From positions 59,895,522-59,959,521 of the forward strand of contig CM060966.1 in the NCBI GenBank assembly GCA_030765045.1: a DNA stretch of 64,000 nucleotides, in the 5' to 3' direction. Shown here in pieces: positions 59,064 through 64,000 of the stretch. How positions within the stretch are numbered: position 1 is the stretch's first letter; each line of letters starts with the position of its first letter. Under the pieces are notes generated by a model that worked only from the letters and a program-made list of their open reading frames with translations, did no database searches and was not told the origin of the DNA. This stretch comes from Tenodera sinensis (lineage: Eukaryota > Arthropoda > Insecta > Mantodea > Mantidae). Both the position numbers and the translations under genes were made by a program.

Positions 59064-61734
59064 ATGGCCCAAGTAAGGAGACACAACTTTAACTCGCGCA
59101 CTCCTGTGGAATGCAGATGGCATCCACAGGAAGCAACACGAACTTGAAATCTACCTACGGCGTAACAAAATTGACGTCACATTCATCTGCAAAACGAAAT
59201 TAAAACACGAGCATACTTTTAAGCTTCAGGGGTATCAAATCTTTCGAAACGACAGAATTGGCAGAGAAGGGGGAGGGACTGCTATTTTGCTTAGAAATAC
59301 TATTGCTCATGCTTCTGTTACGTTATCTGTAATGGCAGAGTTAGAGTGCACAGCTCTCAAAACACGTGTAAATAGTCAAACGGTAATGCTGGTAGTACTT
59401 TATCGGCCCCCCAACTCCCCAGACTTTATACGTGACCTCGAACAAATCCTCGTTTAGAGGAGCATCTTATAATTGCAGGAGATTTCAATGCCCGGCACCC
59501 CTGGTGGTTTTCACGCCAGGCAAACGCGGCGGGAAATCTCCTGGTTAAACTTATAACTGATAATGACGACATTGAGGTACATCTTCCCCCAGAACCCACC
59601 TTTTGGCATCGATCAGCTCAATTTGGCCCTGAGATTTTGGACATCGTATTAAAAAAATGCGACACTGTTAAATAACTTTTCTGTATATCACAGCCTGGAC
59701 TGTGACCATCTTCCTGTGCATTTCGACATACAGGGTGGTATTTCAGCCGGTGCCTCTGGCCCTCGAAGGAGGGCTGAGACCGACTGGAATAAGTTCACCA
59801 TGGAACTGCACGGGATAGCGTAACCCAGACTGTCATACTATAGCGAGGCAGACATAGATGTCGCCATTGAAAACTTTACTGCCTCGCTACACACAGCCAA
59901 TGGAAGCGCTACCGCATACACCACAAGACCACCCGGTTTTTGCACGTACCCCGAGGTAGAGCAGCTCATTGCGCGGAGACGACGATTGACAAACCTGTGG
60001 CGATACACCCGTCAGCCTGAATATAAAGTGCTAGCAAAATGGCTACGCAACGTAATTCGGCAACAAATTAAAATCAACAAAACTGAACAGTGGGAAAACA
60101 AAATGCTAAGTACCACCCATTCGGACTCTTCTTTGTGGAAATTACTTAAGGCTTTCAAAGTTTCCACGAGCGTTAACTCCGCAACTGAGGCACTGCACAG
60201 TCAAAGCGGCATCTTCTCCGAAGAGGAGAAAGCCGAGGTATTCGCTGACTGTCTCCAAGACAGATTCGCCGAAAACCCAGTGACATAGAAACCCCGTGAA
60301 ATAGAACGGGAGGTCCAGGTTCCACTTGGGTGGCGTGGAAGCAAGAGCAACAACTACCCATCATAACACCGCAGGAAGTTTTCAAACTCATTAGGAAATT
60401 GCCTAATGGGAAAGCTGCCGGCCCAGACAAAGTGACTAATGAGGAACTTAAGAATCTCCCGGGCAAAGCTCTGGTGCAACTAACAAAGATATTTAACGCC
60501 TCTATGCAGCAAAGCTATTTCCCCTCTACTTGGAAACGAGCCAAGGTGATCATGCTTCCAAAGCAAGGGAAAAGCACCAGACAACCGCAAAATTACCGCC
60601 CGATTAGTCTCCTGTCTACTATAGGTAAATTGCTCGAGAAACTTATACTTTCTCGACTCCAAAAACATCTTTCGGAATCTCATGAACTCTCAAATTCACA
60701 GTTTGGCTTTCGGAAAGGACATTCCACTGAACTACAACTCCTCAGACTAACTGATGACGTAACAGAGCAATTTAACAATGGGGCTTCAACGTTGGCGCTA
60801 TTTCTGGACGTAGAAGCCGCATTTGATCGGTGCTGGCACAATGGCCTCACTTAGAAATTGCACCATAATTTCCCGGCTCTTCAAAATTACCTATACTTGC
60901 TGCACAGTTTCCTAGGAAAACGGCAGTTTTACGCCCAAGAGGGCCGCTCCTCCTCACGGGAGCGAATGATGCGGGCTGGCGTCCCACAAGGGCCAATAAT
61001 GTCCCCTTTTCTGTACATATTATTCACTAATGATTTCCCAGTGGACACCAGATGCAAGGTCGCCATGTATGCTGACGACACTGCAATATACAACCACCAT
61101 AGAAATTCACGTTTCGGCCTTGCAGAAATGCAACGTTATGTAAACAACTTCCTCTCATGGCAACTTGACTGGAAAATCAAAATCAATCCCGACAAATGCC
61201 AGCTGATTCATTTCTCTAAGCGGCATCACACTTTGGCAATGGACTAACGGTCGGTGGTCAAATATTGCACTGCCATCAGCAGGTTAAATACTTAGGTGTC
61301 ACCATGGACCGCACAATGTGTTGGTCCACCCACATAAAAAATAGCGCCAATAAAGGCAGACGGCGGCTAAAGTTGTGCGCCCCCATCTTCCGTAGTAAAC
61401 AGTTGCGACTGAAGTCAAAACTGATACTATATAGGTCATTTATTCTCTCGGTGGTCCTGTATGCATGTGTGGCCTGGGCCAATGCCTCCAAACTGCCCTG
61501 AAACAATTCCAAACCCTCCAAAACCTCTCCCTCAGAAAAATCCTGCCTGCTCCACTCCTCACCACTACCCAAACTCTTCACCTCGAAACCCGGATCCCAT
61601 TCATCCCGGAGGCAATATACAAAGGAGCAATGGCGCCATGGACGCGCATTAGGAACCACGAAAATGTCGTGATCGCCAACATTGGCAAAGGCGAGCCGAA
61701 GCACCGCAAGCATACTAGGATCAAGATGTTCTAG
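59064..61734 (+). pseudogene. LINE-C ORF2 relic: endonuclease and reverse transcriptase
   Basis: Endonuclease traces: ALLWNADGIHRK (N kept); FICKTKL, where the usual catalytic glutamate of the E-T-K-L block is lysine; GGGTAILLRN; VLYRPPNSP; IIAGDFNARHPWW (GDFN 59478-59489); LDIVL; SLDCDHLPV. RT traces: AAGPDKVTNEEL, NYRPISLLSTIGKLLEKL, SQFGFRKGHSTELQLLRL, LALFLDVEAAFDRCWH, RAGVPQGPIMSPFLYILF and AMYADDTAIY (YADD 61068-61079), then KYLGVTMDRTMCW and a C-terminal RKILPAPLLTT region to a TAG at 61732-61734. Damage: frameshifts near 59088, 59455, 59670, 60300, 61247 and 61497, and an in-frame stop at 60852-60854, among others. The order and wording of the blocks fit jockey-clade elements; the copy is dead. 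Confidence 0.87.
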
Positions 61735-62207
61735 AAGCGGCTCGGCTCGCCGACTAATGCACGTCCACGCAACATCATTCCTAGGCCACATACATGTTCC
61801 GGCAGAGGCCCTCGCCTCGGAAAATATTCAGGAGCTGCCACCGTGGGACAGTGTATATATGAAGTGTAAATAGTGCAGTGCGCTGGGACGTATATTTCTA
61901 GTGTGCCCAATGAAGATGTGCGTGTATGTGTGTGAGTGTGTGCGTGGCTTAATGCGTGCGTGTGTCTGTAAATAATTTGTAAATATGTCCATATGTATAT
62001 ATAACACAAAGACGAAACATAACTTAAAAGAGGCAAAAGAAAGCTATTCTCGGTGACCTACAGATGGTCACCGTATGGGTTTTTGTATATTCCGAAAAAA
62101 GTGTAAATATGAACAAAGCCAACTGTATAAAAATGTTAAATATAGCCTGTAAGCTGGGCCCAGTGTCCCGGCACCAGGCCAATACTTTTCTAATAAATAA
62201 CTTGAAC

Positions 62208-63399
62208 TTGACCCTGCACGTTGTCACAAGAGATAGGGTGTCTAGAGGTCGAAAATCAACGGACCTTCACATATCACTGCAAGAATGGCATACACCCATA
62301 ATGGAAGGTAACCCTATTCGAGGTTGAACGATAACACTCATATTTTCGCTTCATCCATTTTATGAAATGAAATAAAATCATTTTACATTTCAACATAATT
62401 GGTGATTTCACAATGTAAGGAGATACTGCTTCATGCTAAATCCCTGTGGATATTATTCACTATTCATAAATACAGGTAAAAGACATGTACCTAACATGCA
62501 TTCAGTGTCAGTCTCTATCTCTATCATTATATCTCTTTCTGTCTATCACTCCGTTTCCTTCCTTTGGAATCAAATAGAATAGCTTTTACATCTGATAACA
62601 CCAACTCTGCTGCCTAAGCTTGAATGACATGTTGAATGATTATTACTGCCATTAGACATGACCTAGAGTACTTGCAAAAGTCAATAAAGTATCTTTACAA
62701 GAGGTGCTTATCTATTCTAAGAAATCTTATTGAACTAAAAAATAAGTTCTATGGTTATCTTTAAAATATTACATTTTCTAGTTTCACTGGTATGAATACA
62801 TATCTTAGTCTGATTTCGAGCAATCCTTCAAGTTTTCTTGACTTCTTTGCTGTTTACGGTTGCATTGTTCCGTTGTATAAGTATGCACATGACATGTTTT
62901 ATTTGAAGGTTCACTGCCGTACTTAAACACGTTGTTGATGTGATTGTTCATATAGGCTCTGTTGTGTGCTTGCATGCGTCTGCTTATTACTCTGCGTTAT
63001 TGAAGAACTTAGGTTCTTCCCAGATTGATTGGGGATCTTGTATTGGCGAAGTGATTTAAGGTTTACAGTGGCTCTCTGTGTAGTTATTTGCGTAGGCCTC
63101 ACGATATACTGCTCCTTAGGCTGGCGATTCAATGAAAGGTCCATTCATTCATATGGGGCTGAAATAAGGGGAAAAGAGTAGAATTAATTAATTAATGTGG
63201 TAATATTTGAAGTAAATATTCATATTCAGCAAGTGTACGTTTATTTAAGATTGACTAAAAGAATGTATGTTTAACTAAGGTACAAAAGAAAGGATTTTTA
63301 GCTTAGAGTTTGATTATTGAAGGTGATTCACTTGGATATGAACAAGAAAGAAGATTAAAAACAATTTTATAAGACAGGTGAATGGTGTAAAATAAAATA
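62208..63399. other. Unassigned AT-rich sequence
   Basis: About 1.2 kb with a ctatctctat-type pyrimidine run near 62515-62560 and attaattaattaat near 63184. No coding potential is recognised on either strand. Confidence 0.5.
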
Positions 63400-63565
63400 T
63401 CATAAGTAGGGCTAGGAAGTTCATGCATTTGCATGTTTTTTCATAGGAGTTAAAAATGTATGCTTTTACATTATGTGCACGAATTACGGAATTTTCAGTT
63501 ATTTGGACATGGTTTTATGGTGCATATAACTGCATATTTTCTTGATTTTTGATAAATGCATATTA

Positions 63566-63779
63566 TTTCAATACTATAGCCCTTATATTGCATATTTTAA
63601 TGGTTTTTATGGCTTTTTATTACTTTTTTCTATCTGGATAATATTTTTCATATTGGCAGTACTGCACATTATGATGCAATTCACGAAGATTTCAATATTA
63701 TTGCCCCTATATTGCACATTTTAATGATTTTTATGCTTTTTAACTTTTTTCAGCTGTATAATATTTTTCATATTGGTAG
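63566..63779 (+). repeat. Two degenerate T-rich direct repeats
   Basis: 63566-63659 and 63690-63779 share the order tttcaata, tagccc/tgcccc, tatattgca, attttaatg, tttttatg, cttttta, acttttttc and taatatttttcatattgg with several mismatches. They lie just upstream of the hAT transposase remains and may be non-coding parts of that element. A partial third relative (tgcatattttcttgattttt) is at about 63532-63550. Confidence 0.7.
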
Positions 63780-63794
63780 CATGTCTGAGACAAT

Positions 63795-64000
63795 GGTTCT
63801 TTCCCATTGGTAGATAGATTTGTGTCCAGTACGAAGATAATTTTTGTTAAATCTCCTAAAAGAGTTAAGTTGTTTAGATCAACAGCACCTAATATCTGGC
63901 TTCTTCCTGCACCAGTGTTAATCGATGGGGAACATGGGTCGATGCAGTTTTATATTATGCTGAGCACATAGAAATAGCCGAAGAGGTTATTAATTCATTG
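63795..64000 (+). pseudogene. hAT-family transposase relic, cut by the window edge
   Basis: A fragment of a transposase of the BED-finger/DUF659-like hAT type common in insects. SFPLVDRFVSSTKIIFVKS and SPKRVKLFRSTAPNI, then LLPAPVL in one frame, continue after a 1-nt shift near 63917-63922 as RWGTWVDAVLYYAEH and IEIAEEVINSL to the last base. The RWGTW...YYAE block is the recognisable family hallmark. No start is visible; the T-rich region upstream may be an intron or untranslated DNA. The reading frame break makes a functional product unlikely, but the rest of the gene lies outside the window. Confidence 0.7.

Larger units (their letters stand above)
58111..62207 (+). mobile_element. LINE-C: decayed jockey-clade non-LTR retrotransposon
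   Basis: Starts where the pentamer array breaks off (tgtatcgtttctctc) and runs through Gag, endonuclease, reverse transcriptase and a 3' region with TG-rich text (about 61908-61970), ending near aataaataacttg (about 62192-62207). Gag ends at a TAA (59061-59063) immediately followed by the ORF2 ATG (59064), a compact arrangement. The three-knuckle Gag and AMYADDTAIY-type RT are characteristic of the jockey clade. Multiple stops and frameshifts show an old copy. The 5' edge is uncertain and may be truncated by, or have inserted into, the pentamer repeat. Confidence 0.87.

Noticed and set aside
62923..63144. 73-codon minus-strand frame rich in Gln, Ser and Thr
   Set aside because: No domain, AT-rich context, and a length expected by chance.

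Overview
The window looks like gene-poor heterochromatin from an animal genome, most likely an arthropod and probably an insect. I see no ordinary cellular gene. The content is satellite DNA, simple-sequence arrays and transposable elements of several classes and ages. The insect guess rests on a jockey-type Gag with a three-knuckle region, a mariner relic, hAT relics and a Tx1/L1-like LINE occurring together. It is inference, and the species cannot be named from the sequence.

Layout. Positions 1-45298 are one satellite array with an 82-bp monomer, about 485 copies, open at the left edge of the window. It is interrupted once, at 5134-10691, by a nearly intact non-LTR retrotransposon on the minus strand (LINE-A, Tx1/L1-like). 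LINE-A has a poly(A) tail, a short target-site duplication and a single frameshift in ORF2. The array carries nested segmental duplications with offsets of 246, 410, 821, 1311, 2627, 3204 and 5089 bp, each a near-multiple of 82. This points to repeated unequal exchange or amplification.

Positions 45299-54605 are a mosaic of degraded elements: an internally deleted mariner with terminal inverted repeats (45734-46591), a decayed LINE with an FADD reverse transcriptase (LINE-B, 47095-49386), a 174-bp hAT-type MITE with a perfect 8-bp target duplication (49778-49951), a degenerate repeat of about 115 bp (51111-51606), a purine tract of more than 1 kb that switches from GGGA to GGAA (52117-53350), and a minus-strand tRNA-like SINE candidate (53468-53830). 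Positions 54606-58110 are an array of ACTGT-type pentamers with its own higher-order repeats. Directly abutting it is a decayed jockey-clade LINE (LINE-C, 58111-62207) with Gag, endonuclease and reverse-transcriptase remains. The last 1.8 kb are AT-rich and end inside a broken hAT-family transposase that runs off the window.

The only genes forming a working unit are those of LINE-A: an ORF1 RNA-binding protein with a CCHC knuckle, and an ORF2 with AP-endonuclease, reverse transcriptase and C-terminal cysteine-histidine motif. All other coding remains carry stops, frameshifts or deletions. The very long open frames in the simple repeats arise because those short-period units contain no stop codon in the frames concerned; they are not genes.
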